Below are positions 15,783-24,153 of a DNA stretch of 26,776 bases, one piece after another. Every line of letters starts with the position of its first letter. Position 1 is the first letter of the stretch. Origin of the DNA: Flammeovirgaceae bacterium UBA5867 (GTDB lineage: Bacteria; Bacteroidota; Bacteroidia; Cytophagales; Cyclobacteriaceae). The notes beneath the pieces were generated by a model. The model was given only the letters and a program-made list of their open reading frames with translations. It was not told the DNA's origin and ran no database searches. The stretch lies in NCBI GenBank assembly GCA_002432545.1, contig DJFR01000196.1:15310-42085 (forward strand), given 5' to 3'. Position numbers and translations under genes: made by a program.

Positions 15783-15940
15783 TAGGTTGTTAGACAAGTT
15801 AGCAAGTAAAGATGTTGCAGAAAGTAGAAAAAATATCGAGCCGCTGATCAAAACTGTAATTTCTGAAAAATAATAATCAACACCTGCAACATCGTATTGG
15901 GTGCGCGTGTCTTACGCTTCAAAACAAAAAAACAAATATT

Positions 15941-16282
15941 ATGGAGCACGTACTCATGCCGATCGCTATAATAGGGAGCTTTGGTACTTCTTTGTATTTC
16001 TTTACCAAAGTGCTTACCGATTATATTCTTAAAAAGAAGATGATTGAAAAAGGCTTTGTTAACGAAGAGAGTCAGTCTATCTTCAAATCACATTCTGCTG
16101 AGGACAATAAATATAGTTCTCTTAAGTGGGGACTTATTGCACTTTCAGGTGGCGTGGCTTTGATCGTAATGGACTCGCTGGAAGTCCGCCCGGATTCAAC
16201 TATGCCTTACGGAATTTTTGCAGTTTCTCTCTCTATAGGATTTCTCCTATACTTTTTCCTTGTGAAACGTGCTGCTAAATAA
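15941..16282 (+). CDS. DUF6249-like small membrane protein
   Basis: A 113-residue inner-membrane protein with helices at about 5-28, 62-79 and 90-108 and a polar linker containing NEESQSIFKSHSAEDNKYSS. The pattern of one N-terminal helix, a KKKMIEKG segment, then two helices after SLKWGLIALSGGVALI matches DUF6249 proteins of Bacteroidota, which often sit beside ECF sigma genes. Function is unknown. It is transcribed away from the sigma factor, with a 158-base gap that should carry both promoters. Its stop codon lies inside the loop of a hairpin terminator, so most transcripts probably end before the permease gene that starts 51 bases downstream. Confidence 0.76.
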   Translation: MEHVLMPIAIIGSFGTSLYFFTKVLTDYILKKKMIEKGFVNEESQSIFKSHSAEDNKYSSLKWGLIALSGGVALIVMDSLEVRPDSTMPYGIFAVSLSIGFLLYFFLVKRAAK

Positions 16283-16295
16283 GCAGTACGTTTTT
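16265..16295 (+). terminator. Intrinsic terminator overlapping the DUF6249 stop codon
   Basis: AAACGTGCTGCT (16265-16276) pairs with AGCAGTACGTTT (16282-16293), 12 bp with a single G-T wobble and a 5-base loop AAATA, followed by TT. The TAA stop at 16280-16282 sits in the loop and the right arm's first base. A ribosome finishing the gene would cover the stem, so attenuation by translation is conceivable. Confidence 0.6.
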
Positions 16296-16332
16296 CTCTC
16301 CTTTATATATACCCTTATCCCTATTTTTCTTT

Positions 16333-18765
16333 ATGATCAAAAATTATATACAGGTTGCCATGCGCAATCTGCGGAGGCATAAATTTTTCTCCTTCATAAA
16401 TATATTCGGGTTGGCTATCAGCATGTCGGTATGTCTTGGCATTATTATGCTTGTTGCCGACCAGTTGACCTACGATCGCTACAATACCAAACGCGATCGG
16501 GTATACCGTGTCATCACCCGAAATCTTAACCCGGACGGATCTTCTTCGGGTAACGATTATTCTACTTCACCTCAGATTGTAGCACAGGCGATGCTGGAAG
16601 ATTATACCGGTATATCAAAAGCTGTGCGCATCCGCAGGGGATTTGGAAACAACTGGCTTGAACTCGACCCGGGCCGCGACATCAATATTCCACTGTCAGG
16701 ATTTTTTGTTGACGAAGATGCGCTTGATGTTTTTGAATATGAGCTTGAACTTGGTAATCCTGAAACAGCATTGAAAGATCCTTACTCGGTTGTGCTCACC
16801 AATAAAGCCGCTAAAAAATTATTTAGCACCAAGAATCCGGTAGGAGAGGTAGTTAAAGTTGGAAAGCTCGGTGAGTATAAAGTTACCGGTGTACTGAAAG
16901 AAACAGATCATAAATCGCACATTGTGTTTGAAGGACTCGCTTCATACTCCACCATTAAAAGTCTTGAAGCCGATAGTACATTTAGCAGCAGCGATTCAGG
17001 TTGGGATAATTTTACTGCCGGTTGGGTATATCTGTTACTGGAGGATGGACAATCGCCAGCTGAGATCGAACGACATTTAAATGACTACGCCAAAAAACAG
17101 CAGGCAAGTAAAACCGAAAATAAGAATGAACGAAAAATTGAATTTTATCTTCAGAACCTCTCAAGCATAACACCGGGGGGCTTTATCAATAATCCAATCG
17201 GGCCGTTCATGCCGATGATATTTGTATATTTTTTTGGAGGACTAGCCTTGATCATCATGATCACCTCGTGTTTTAATTACACCAATCTTTCAATCGCCCG
17301 CGCATTAACCCGAGCGAAAGAGATTGGCATACGAAAAGTGAATGGGGCTTTTCGTTACCAGATATTTGCACAGTTCATTTCAGAAGCCGTAATCATGGCC
17401 GTTTTTGCATTGGGTCTTTCTCTTCTGTTTTTACTGGCGGTTAAGCCCTTCATGCTTAACCTTCGTTTCGCCCAGGCACTCCGTTGGGACCTTGAAGGAA
17501 ATATATATGTATATAGTGTCTTCATTGTATTCAGTATTTGCATCGGGCTGCTGGCCGGATTTTTCCCTGCCGTTATACTTTCAAAATTTCAACCGGTGAA
17601 AGTATTTAAGAATGTAGGTGGAAGCATAAAGTTATTTTCAAAGATGGGCTTGCGTAAATCGTTGCTGGTAGTACAGTTTACGTTGTCGCTCATTTTTATA
17701 CTCTCTGTATTACTGTTATATAATCAACTTCAGCTTTTTGTGAAGGCCGATCATGGTTTTGATATGGCCAACAAGATTAATGTTCGGTTAAACAATACTT
17801 CATATGTTGCACTCAAGGCTCAACTTGGTTCCTATAGCACTATACAAAGTATAGCGGCTGCCTCACACATACCGGCTACGGGTGTTACGTATGGAGATAA
17901 TTTCAAAAAAACACTTAGCGATAAAGAGGGCAACCTGCTTGATTACTTTGCTGTTGACGAAGGATACCTGGAAAACATGAATATACCCTTGCTGGCCGGA
18001 AAGAATTTTGATGCGCAGGCCGGAGAGAAGAACAAGAGTTCAATCATCATTAACGAAGAAGCCGTAAAAACTTTTCAGTTCAGCACACCGCATGATGCCA
18101 TTGGGGAGTTCATTTACCTGGAGTCAGATTCATCCAAACATGAGATCATTGGTGTTATTAAAAATTACAACCACCAGATGATGATGAGCAAAGTAGAAGC
18201 GATGGCGCTGAAGTATAATCCGGACCAGTTCAATATTATACAGATAAAATATACCGGGAGTCGTGAAGACGCGATTAGAAATATAGAAGTGGCCTGGACG
18301 AAAATAAACGCGTCTTCAAAACTTGACTATCGTGATTTTGAAGAGGAGGTGCGCTCGTTTTATAAAACTGTATTTTCTGATTTTGTAAGCATCATTGGTG
18401 TGATAGCATTTATGGCCATTATCATTTCATGTCTGGGTCTGTTGGGTATGGCTACATACGCCACTGAAACAAGATTGAAAGAAATCTCGATTCGAAAAGT
18501 TTTAGGTTCCAGCAACCAGGCACTCATACTTTTACTTTCGAAGAGTTTTATAATTCTCATTGTTATCGCTATCGCGCTGGCGGTTCCGGCTGCATGGTTT
18601 ATTAATAACTTATGGTTACAACTCATTGCCTACCGTACGGAGCTGAGTATAGGTGTAATCGGTTCGGGCATTCTGGTTTTAATTGTACTGGGAGGTCTCA
18701 CTATTGGTTCGCAAACTATACGTGCTGCATGGGCAAACCCAGTTGATAATCTTAAGAACGATTAA
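16333..18765 (+). CDS. MacB/FtsX-type ABC transporter permease
   Basis: An 810-residue inner-membrane protein built as two permease halves. An N-terminal helix at about 20-44 precedes a large periplasmic MacB-PCD region (about 45-290). The first FtsX-like domain is at about 290-465 (MIFVYFFGGLALIIMITSCF, then RALTRAKEIGIRKVNGA). A second periplasmic stretch is at about 466-680, and the last FtsX-like domain at about 685-800 (FMAIIISCLGLLGMATYATE, then RLKEISIRKVLGSS). The C-terminus ANPVDNLKND is typical of Bacteroidota members. MacB-like systems move peptides, antibiotics or lipids or act mechanically on the envelope; the substrate is unknown. No ABC ATPase gene is adjacent, which is common for these stand-alone permeases. 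Its last codons overlap the convergent comF stop. Confidence 0.92.
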   Translation: MIKNYIQVAMRNLRRHKFFSFINIFGLAISMSVCLGIIMLVADQLTYDRYNTKRDRVYRVITRNLNPDGSSSGNDYSTSPQIVAQAMLEDYTGISKAVRIRRGFGNNWLELDPGRDINIPLSGFFVDEDALDVFEYELELGNPETALKDPYSVVLTNKAAKKLFSTKNPVGEVVKVGKLGEYKVTGVLKETDHKSHIVFEGLASYSTIKSLEADSTFSSSDSGWDNFTAGWVYLLLEDGQSPAEIERHLNDYAKKQQASKTENKNERKIEFYLQNLSSITPGGFINNPIGPFMPMIFVYFFGGLALIIMITSCFNYTNLSIARALTRAKEIGIRKVNGAFRYQIFAQFISEAVIMAVFALGLSLLFLLAVKPFMLNLRFAQALRWDLEGNIYVYSVFIVFSICIGLLAGFFPAVILSKFQPVKVFKNVGGSIKLFSKMGLRKSLLVVQFTLSLIFILSVLLLYNQLQLFVKADHGFDMANKINVRLNNTSYVALKAQLGSYSTIQSIAAASHIPATGVTYGDNFKKTLSDKEGNLLDYFAVDEGYLENMNIPLLAGKNFDAQAGEKNKSSIIINEEAVKTFQFSTPHDAIGEFIYLESDSSKHEIIGVIKNYNHQMMMSKVEAMALKYNPDQFNIIQIKYTGSREDAIRNIEVAWTKINASSKLDYRDFEEEVRSFYKTVFSDFVSIIGVIAFMAIIISCLGLLGMATYATETRLKEISIRKVLGSSNQALILLLSKSFIILIVIAIALAVPAAWFINNLWLQLIAYRTELSIGVIGSGILVLIVLGGLTIGSQTIRAAWANPVDNLKND

Positions 18766-19460
18766 GCTTCGGCAATACAGGCTATATTTATTTCTGCACA
18801 ACCGTTTTGTTTAAGTATATGCGCGCATGCTTCTATGGTAGCGCCCGTGGTAACAACGTCATCTACGAGAAGGATCCTTTTACCCTTCACAGTAAGAGGA
18901 TCTTTCACGTGAAAAACTTCGCTCACATTTTGCCAGCGGTTTAGTTTGTTTTTCTTCGTTTGCGTATCCGTCTTTACAAGTCTGGCTACAATTGTATCCG
19001 AGAAAGGTATATTTAGCTTTACCGATAATCCTTCGGCAAATTTTGCACTCTGGTTATAGCCCCGTTTTCTTTTTCGCGATGGATGAAGAGGCACCGGTAT
19101 AATAATATCCGGTTTCATAATCCGGGCATCGGCAATCTTTTGTCCTAAAACTTTTCCAAGCATAACACCTACCTCGGGTCGGTTCTTATACTTCAGGGCA
19201 TGAAGTATATGTTGTACGCGACTGCTCTTCGCAAACTTGAAAAGTGCAGCAGCATTTGTTACTTCAAAACGATTCGACAGTCTTACCTGCAATTCATTAT
19301 TGATTTCTTTGTGATGACTTGTCTGCGGCATTTCAAGCATGCAGTGAGTACAAACAAGCTCTTCACCTTTGGCAAGCGAATCAGAACAAGCCACGCAACA
19401 ATTTGGAAAGAAGAGGGATACGAAATCGGAGATTAACTCCTTGAAAAGAGAATTAGCCAT
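18762..19460 (-). CDS. comF: ComF-family phosphoribosyltransferase-like protein
   Basis: A 232-residue protein of the ComF/GntX family, linked to uptake of transforming DNA in naturally competent bacteria but also widespread in others. The N-terminus carries a zinc-ribbon-like pair of CxxC motifs (CVAC at 22-25, CTHC at 37-40). The PRPP-binding loop ILLVDDVVTTGAT is at 196-208, preceded by IPVPLHPSRKRKRGYNQS (about 121-138), the strongest family marker. Length is normal. No comEA, comEC or pilus gene is in the window, so a role in competence cannot be claimed. The gene is convergent with the permease; the two stop codons share the four bases TTAA (18762-18765), and no hairpin separates them. 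Confidence 0.92.
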   Translation of the reverse strand: MANSLFKELISDFVSLFFPNCCVACSDSLAKGEELVCTHCMLEMPQTSHHKEINNELQVRLSNRFEVTNAAALFKFAKSSRVQHILHALKYKNRPEVGVMLGKVLGQKIADARIMKPDIIIPVPLHPSRKRKRGYNQSAKFAEGLSVKLNIPFSDTIVARLVKTDTQTKKNKLNRWQNVSEVFHVKDPLTVKGKRILLVDDVVTTGATIEACAHILKQNGCAEINIACIAEA

Positions 19461-19468
19461 TTTAGAAA

Positions 19469-19476
19469 TATATTTG
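19469..19476 (+). promoter_or_regulatory. Candidate -7 promoter element for the AhpD-like gene
   Basis: TATATTTG matches the TAnnTTTG consensus and lies 43 bases before the ATG at 19520, in the short divergent gap with comF. A weak TTGA lies about 25 bases upstream, slightly far for a -33 element. A chance match in AT-rich DNA is possible. Confidence 0.33.
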
Positions 19477-19519
19477 CCAGCAACTGTGTTTTTAAATGTA
19501 CTAAATCAAAAATTATTTT

Positions 19520-19861
19520 ATGGGACTTGTTGAAGATTTTAATACATATCGTAGTAAGATGAACGACAAGATCATGGCTTCCGATAGCCTGATCATTAAA
19601 CGAATATTCAATCTCGATACAAATGCTTATGCAGAAGGCCACCTCGATGTGAAATCAAAAGAACTTATCGGGTTAACCTGTTCACTCGTACTTCGCTGTG
19701 ATGACTGTGTTCGTTATCATTTGGGAAAGTGCAAAGAAGTTGGTTTCACTACCGCAGAAGTTCACGAAGCAATGGGCGTTGCAACATTAGTGGGAGGCAC
19801 AATTGTAATTCCACATTTGCGCAGAGCTTTTGAATATTGGGAGGAGCTTCAAAATGTTTAA
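19520..19861 (+). CDS. AhpD-like carboxymuconolactone decarboxylase-family protein
   Basis: A 113-residue all-helical protein of the CMD/AhpD family. The key pattern is RCDDCVRYHLGKCKEVG, with the CxxC pair at C60/C63, H67 four residues on, and an upstream acidic residue E48 (VKSKELIGL), as in AhpD peroxidase adaptors. These features fit thiol-based redox activity (alkylhydroperoxidase type) rather than gamma-carboxymuconolactone decarboxylation. The substrate is not known. The 8-base overlap with the next gene, whose RBS GGAGGAG lies inside this coding region, shows translational coupling. The gene is divergent from comF. Confidence 0.88.
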   Translation: MGLVEDFNTYRSKMNDKIMASDSLIIKRIFNLDTNAYAEGHLDVKSKELIGLTCSLVLRCDDCVRYHLGKCKEVGFTTAEVHEAMGVATLVGGTIVIPHLRRAFEYWEELQNV

Positions 19862-20228
19862 GCGCGATCTTGAACTTGAACGAACCTGGTCTGCATTGAT
19901 CCTGGGTATTGAGAGTATGGTTGGAAAAAAACCGAAAGATTTAAATAGCGTACTCTTTCTTATAGGTGTGCAAGAGTTAGGAAAAGGCAACCGGGTTTTC
20001 AGCAAGGAAGAAAAGCAAGACCTGATGCACATCGGTATCTGCAAAGTGCTGAGTTACTCTGGGTATTATGAACTTGAAGGACAGGATAAAGATGGATGGC
20101 CACACTGGAAGCTGATTAAAAAATTACCTCATTTTGATTTACTCGAACAAGAGAAGTTATTGAAGATGCACGTGATCGAGTACTTCGAAAAAGAATTTGA
20201 TTGGTCTAAGCCCGAACACAATCCTTAG
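19854..20228 (+). CDS. Conserved-looking small protein of unknown function
   Basis: A 124-residue, soluble, charged protein that I do not recognise. It starts MFKRDLELERTW and contains IESMVGKKPKDLNSVLFLIG, QELGKGNRVFSKEEKQDLMH and a helical C-terminus (LLKMHVIEYFEKEFDW). There is no signal peptide, membrane segment or obvious metal or catalytic cluster. The open frame extends back to 19830, but the ATG at 19854 has GGAGGAG ideally placed before it and is chosen. It overlaps the AhpD-like gene by 8 bases, so it is very likely made together with it and might act with it in redox or stress biology; this is inference from position only. It is followed by a weak hairpin and then the DUF4175 gene. 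Confidence 0.8.
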   Translation: MFKRDLELERTWSALILGIESMVGKKPKDLNSVLFLIGVQELGKGNRVFSKEEKQDLMHIGICKVLSYSGYYELEGQDKDGWPHWKLIKKLPHFDLLEQEKLLKMHVIEYFEKEFDWSKPEHNP

Positions 20229-20262
20229 TCCACTCCGCGTTTTATATCAGCGCTTTGTTTTG

Positions 20263-20300
20263 AAAGTTGGGAGCCGCTATCTTAGGTGTCTCTCAACTTT
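20263..20300 (+). terminator. Weak hairpin, possible terminator
   Basis: AAAGTTGGGAG (20263-20273) pairs with CTCTCAACTTT (20290-20300), 11 bp with one G-T wobble and a 16-base loop. Only three T residues close the stem, with none following, so intrinsic termination is uncertain. It lies between the unknown gene and the DUF4175 gene. Confidence 0.4.
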
Positions 20301-20340
20301 AAATCAGGTTGTTGCGTTTTGACTATAAATATATTTACAT

Positions 20341-23300
20341 ATGGGAACGGGTGTAGAGCAGATACATGAGAAGATAAAGTCCTTCAAGCGGAAGTACTAT
20401 CTCAACATTTTTATCAGAGGTGCAATTCTCTCACTTTCAATTCTCGCATCGTACTTTCTGATTGCCGCGCTCATCGAGTACAATTTATGGCTGAGTCCGT
20501 GGGCCAGGTTTCTCATCTTCTTTACATTTCTGGCTGTTGCTGCATTCTGCACGTATCGCTTTCTGAAAGAACCGCTCGGTTGGTGGATCATAAAACGCGG
20601 AATGGATGAAGAACAAAGCGCAAAAATTATAGGCAGCCATTTACCTTCCGTTAACGATCGACTCCTCAACCTCATTCAGCTCAGCTCTTCCAAAAGCGAC
20701 TCCGCTCTCACCTACGCCAGCATCCAACAAAAATCCCAGGATTTCGCGCCCATTCAGTTTGATAGTTTTATTGATATACGTGAGAACAGAAAATATCTGC
20801 GCTATCTCATTATACCATTCATTGCCATTTTCGCTATCATCATTTTCAACAGCAGTATATTAACACTCAGTACCAAACGCATTGTAAATTTTACGCAACA
20901 GTATTCACCACAAGCTCCATTTAAATTTAATGTGAGCAGTAAATCGCTTATCGCATTTTACAACGAAGATCTTTCCATCAACATAACACTGGATGGACAA
21001 GCCGTGCCTGAAGAAGCTTACTTAATTACCGGTGAACGAAGAATTAAACTTGATCACAAAGGAAATAGTGATTTTGCGTTTGTATTTGAAAATGTGCAAA
21101 CAGCTTTCGACTTCCAGGTAGAGGCTGCCGGGTTCTATTCCGAAATGTTTCACGTTTCACTTGTTAACAGGCCTGAGCTTACACAGTTTAACATTGAGTT
21201 GGAGTATCCTCGTTATCTACAGCGTCAACCAGAAAAGATTGTCAACTCCGGCAATCTTGAGATCCCGGAAGGAACAAAAGTCAAATGGAATCTTGCCACA
21301 GCAAATGCAGAGAAAGCAAGTATCGTTTTCTCTTCAGAAAAACTACCAAAATCCTTTCAAGAATCTGACAATCAGTTTTTTAACTACATAAAAGAGTTCA
21401 GAGATCCAGATCAGTACGAGATTCTGCTTGAGAACGATAAAAGCAAGAACAAGGAGAAAATAGCGTATCAGGTTGATGTTATTAAAGATCAGCATCCACA
21501 GATTTCCGTTAATAACTTTAAAGACTCAGTTTTATACCAAAGAATTATTTTGGGAGGCTCAATTGGGGATGATTATGGTGTTACACAATTGGCGCTTCAT
21601 TTCAGAATTAGAAATGAGGACCAAAAAGAGATTTTATCACGATCCGTTAACATTCCGATTTCGAAAGGTCAAAATCAGCAAAGCTTCTTTTACAATTGGT
21701 CGGTTGATTCATTAAAGTTGAACCCGGGCGAGCAATTGGAATATTATCTGCAGGTGTGGGATAATGATGGCGTAAATGGCAGAAAATCCAGTAAAACCGG
21801 TTATTACACATTCTTAATTCCTTCAAAAGATAATCTGGTTACTGAAATCAGAAATTCTCAAAGTCAAACCGAACAAAAGATCAACCAAAGCGAATCGAAA
21901 GCAGATAAGCTACAAAACCAAATAGAGCAGGCCGCTCAGAAACTAAAAGGAAAACAAAATCTGGATTGGCAGGACAAGAAAATGTTAGAAGACATTGTTC
22001 AGCAAAAACAGAGTCTTGATCAGATGCTTGAGAAATTAAAAGAAGAGAACAAGCTACTGGAAGAGAAAAAAGACGCTTTTACAAAACAAGACGAACGCAT
22101 TCGCGAAAAGGCAGAACAGATACAAAAGTTAATGGAACAGCTTCTGGATGAAGAAACCAAAAAGTTGTTTGAAGAACTTCAAAAGCTGTTAAAGGAAAAC
22201 GCAGACATCAATAAGTTACAGAAAGTACTCGATAAGCTCAATCAAAACACAAACAACCTCGAAAAGGAACTCGAACGCACACTGGAGTTATTCAAACAGC
22301 TTCAATACGACTATAAACTGGATCAGGCTATTGAAGACATAAAAGAGCAGGTTCAGGATCAGAAATCGCTTTTAGAAAAAACAGAATCCCTTGAGAAAGA
22401 TAAATCGGAAAAGAATCAAAAAGGGGATAAGAAAAGTGAGCAGAAGAATGAAAAGGATCAGAAGGGAGATAAGAACAACGAGCAGCAACAAAATGGAGAG
22501 AATCAGAAATCTGAAAGCCAGGAGTTAGCAAAGGAACAGGAAAAGCTGAAAGAAGAATTTAAACAGACCTCTGAAAAATTGGAAGAGCTTAAAAAGCTGG
22601 GTGAAGAACTAGACAAGAGTGAAGAACTTCCTTCAGAGGAAGAAATGGAGCAGAACGAAGAACAGCAAGACGAAAGCCAGGAGATGCTAGAGCAAAATCA
22701 ACCTTCCAAGTCGAAAACTCCTCAACAAAAATCCATTCAGCAAATGCAGAAAATGCAAGAGCAAATGGAAGGAGCACAAAGTTCTATGAATATGGAAATG
22801 GACATGGAAAATATGGAATCGCTTCGTCAGATAATTCACGGGCTTGTAAAACTCTCTTTTGATCAGGAGAATCTTATGAAGGGTCTTGTTGAATTAAACC
22901 AAAGTGACCCACGTTTCAATGCGCTTGCCCAACAACAATTAAAGCTAAAAGATGACGCACGTGTTCTGGAAGACAGTTTACTGGCGTTGGGTAAACGCGA
23001 TCCGTTTATGGGATCATTTGTTACGAAAGAGGTTGGAGAGTTGAACGACCACCTGGAGAAAGTAATTGAAGCGAATCGTGAAAGAAAAAGGCCTCAGGCT
23101 TCTTCTGAGATGCAGGCCAGCATGACCTCTATTAATAATCTTGCACTTATGCTGGATGATCACTTTGATATGATGATGCAAATGATGGCTAATGCTAAAC
23201 CCTCTATGGGCAAATCGAAGAAAGGTCAAAAACCGAGCTTAAGCCAAATGCAACAGCAACTCAACCAAAAGATTCAGGAATTGAAGGGAAGTGGAAAGTC

Positions 23301-23730
23301 TGGAAGGGAATTATCAGAAGAACTGGCCGAAATGGCTGCTGAACAGGAACGCATTCGAAAAGCTCTTCAGGAAATGCAGGAGAAGATGAAAGACGGAGGA
23401 AAGGGGCCTGGAGGAGATCTTCCTGCAAAAATGGAACAAACTGAAATGGATCTTGTAAATAAACAGCTAACGGATCAATTGATCAGACGTCAACAGGATA
23501 TCCTGACCAGAATGCTTGAAACAGAGAAGTCAGCACGTGAGCAAGATATGGATGAAGAGAGAAAGGGAGAGACCGCGAAGGATTACGACAAAGAAATTCC
23601 CAAGGCATTTGAAGAATATTTGCGACTCAAGGAAAAAGAAGTAGAATTGCTGAAAACAGTTCCACCGAAACTTTACCCCTACTATAAGAAAGAGGTAAAC
23701 GACTATTTTAAAAGAATGAACAACCAATAA
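20341..23730 (+). CDS. Giant DUF4175-family membrane protein with long coiled coil
   Basis: An 1129-residue Bacteroidota protein of unknown function. Membrane helices are at about 22-44, 54-75 and 151-171. A beta-rich, probably periplasmic region covers about 185-490 (VNRPELTQFNIELEYPRYLQ, VIKDQHPQISVNN and the YYLQVWDNDGVNGR block). A Glu/Lys/Gln-rich coiled coil covers about 500-840, and a methionine-rich helical C-terminal part includes MASLTLMLDDHFDMMMQMM-like helices around 925-950. Two imperfect 11-residue repeats, K[ND]QKGDK[KN][SN]EQ, sit at 691-701 and 705-715. The family is seen next to ybeY and mnmG in this phylum. No enzymatic motif is visible. The 18-base gap to the next gene suggests co-transcription with the ATPase and ybeY. 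Confidence 0.85.
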   Translation: MGTGVEQIHEKIKSFKRKYYLNIFIRGAILSLSILASYFLIAALIEYNLWLSPWARFLIFFTFLAVAAFCTYRFLKEPLGWWIIKRGMDEEQSAKIIGSHLPSVNDRLLNLIQLSSSKSDSALTYASIQQKSQDFAPIQFDSFIDIRENRKYLRYLIIPFIAIFAIIIFNSSILTLSTKRIVNFTQQYSPQAPFKFNVSSKSLIAFYNEDLSINITLDGQAVPEEAYLITGERRIKLDHKGNSDFAFVFENVQTAFDFQVEAAGFYSEMFHVSLVNRPELTQFNIELEYPRYLQRQPEKIVNSGNLEIPEGTKVKWNLATANAEKASIVFSSEKLPKSFQESDNQFFNYIKEFRDPDQYEILLENDKSKNKEKIAYQVDVIKDQHPQISVNNFKDSVLYQRIILGGSIGDDYGVTQLALHFRIRNEDQKEILSRSVNIPISKGQNQQSFFYNWSVDSLKLNPGEQLEYYLQVWDNDGVNGRKSSKTGYYTFLIPSKDNLVTEIRNSQSQTEQKINQSESKADKLQNQIEQAAQKLKGKQNLDWQDKKMLEDIVQQKQSLDQMLEKLKEENKLLEEKKDAFTKQDERIREKAEQIQKLMEQLLDEETKKLFEELQKLLKENADINKLQKVLDKLNQNTNNLEKELERTLELFKQLQYDYKLDQAIEDIKEQVQDQKSLLEKTESLEKDKSEKNQKGDKKSEQKNEKDQKGDKNNEQQQNGENQKSESQELAKEQEKLKEEFKQTSEKLEELKKLGEELDKSEELPSEEEMEQNEEQQDESQEMLEQNQPSKSKTPQQKSIQQMQKMQEQMEGAQSSMNMEMDMENMESLRQIIHGLVKLSFDQENLMKGLVELNQSDPRFNALAQQQLKLKDDARVLEDSLLALGKRDPFMGSFVTKEVGELNDHLEKVIEANRERKRPQASSEMQASMTSINNLALMLDDHFDMMMQMMANAKPSMGKSKKGQKPSLSQMQQQLNQKIQELKGSGKSGRELSEELAEMAAEQERIRKALQEMQEKMKDGGKGPGGDLPAKMEQTEMDLVNKQLTDQLIRRQQDILTRMLETEKSAREQDMDEERKGETAKDYDKEIPKAFEEYLRLKEKEVELLKTVPPKLYPYYKKEVNDYFKRMNNQ
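22411..22485 (+). repeat. Two imperfect 33-bp direct repeats in the DUF4175 gene
   Basis: The units lie at 22411-22443 and 22453-22485, offset by 42 bases and both in frame. They encode KNQKGDKKSEQ and KDQKGDKNNEQ. They form part of a lysine/glutamate/glutamine-rich low-complexity segment and look like slippage-type expansion in a coiled-coil linker. Confidence 0.7.
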
Positions 23731-23748
23731 CAAAAGGATTTACGGCAC

Positions 23749-24153
23749 ATGAACACGATCAGCATCCAGGTTCCATCAATTATGGAGAACATCAGAATGA
23801 TTGAAAGCTTTATTGACAATGCTAAAGAGCGCTTCCATCTGGACGATGACATTTATGGGAATATAATGATAGCCGTAACAGAAGCAGTGAACAATGCTAT
23901 TAAGCATGGTAATTCAAGCGACAAATCAAAGAACGTCCATTTAAGCTTGTCGCTGGACAATAGCATGATCAAATTTGTTATTAAAGACGAGGGGAGTGGT
24001 TTTAATTACGACAACCTGCCAGACCCAACAGCACCCGAGAATTTGGAGAAGCCAGGAGGGCGTGGAATCTTTTTGATGAAACACCTCTCTGATGAGGTTG
24101 ACTTTAAAGAAGAAGGTCGTGTTGTAGAACTAAGTTTTTACGTAAATTCTTGA
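23749..24153 (+). CDS. RsbW-like ATP-binding protein (HATPase, anti-sigma regulatory type)
   Basis: A 134-residue soluble GHKL-fold ATPase of the RsbW/SpoIIAB-like serine-kinase family. The N-box is EAVNNAIKHGN (45-55, with E45 and N49), the G1 box DEGSGF (80-85) and the G2 box GGRGIFLMKHL (103-113). Family members bind or phosphorylate anti-sigma antagonists or act as histidine-kinase-like switches; no STAS partner or alternative sigma factor is adjacent, so the target is unknown. It starts 18 bases after DUF4175, and its stop codon overlaps the ybeY ATG (TGATG). The tight linkage with ybeY and mnmG is conserved in related bacteria as far as I recall, which suggests a housekeeping role rather than a stress switch, but this is inference. 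Confidence 0.9.
   Translation: MNTISIQVPSIMENIRMIESFIDNAKERFHLDDDIYGNIMIAVTEAVNNAIKHGNSSDKSKNVHLSLSLDNSMIKFVIKDEGSGFNYDNLPDPTAPENLEKPGGRGIFLMKHLSDEVDFKEEGRVVELSFYVNS

Noticed and set aside
18901..18916. parS-like word TCTTTCACGTGAAAAA inside comF
   Set aside because: It matches 14 of 16 positions of a TGTTTCACGTGAAACA-type site, but the mismatches fall in both arms and the words are explained by codons for VFHVKD. It lies 5.7 kb from the true cluster.
21145..21158. TGTTTCACGTTTCA half-site in the DUF4175 gene
   Set aside because: Only one half-site is present; it encodes MFHVS and has no palindromic partner.
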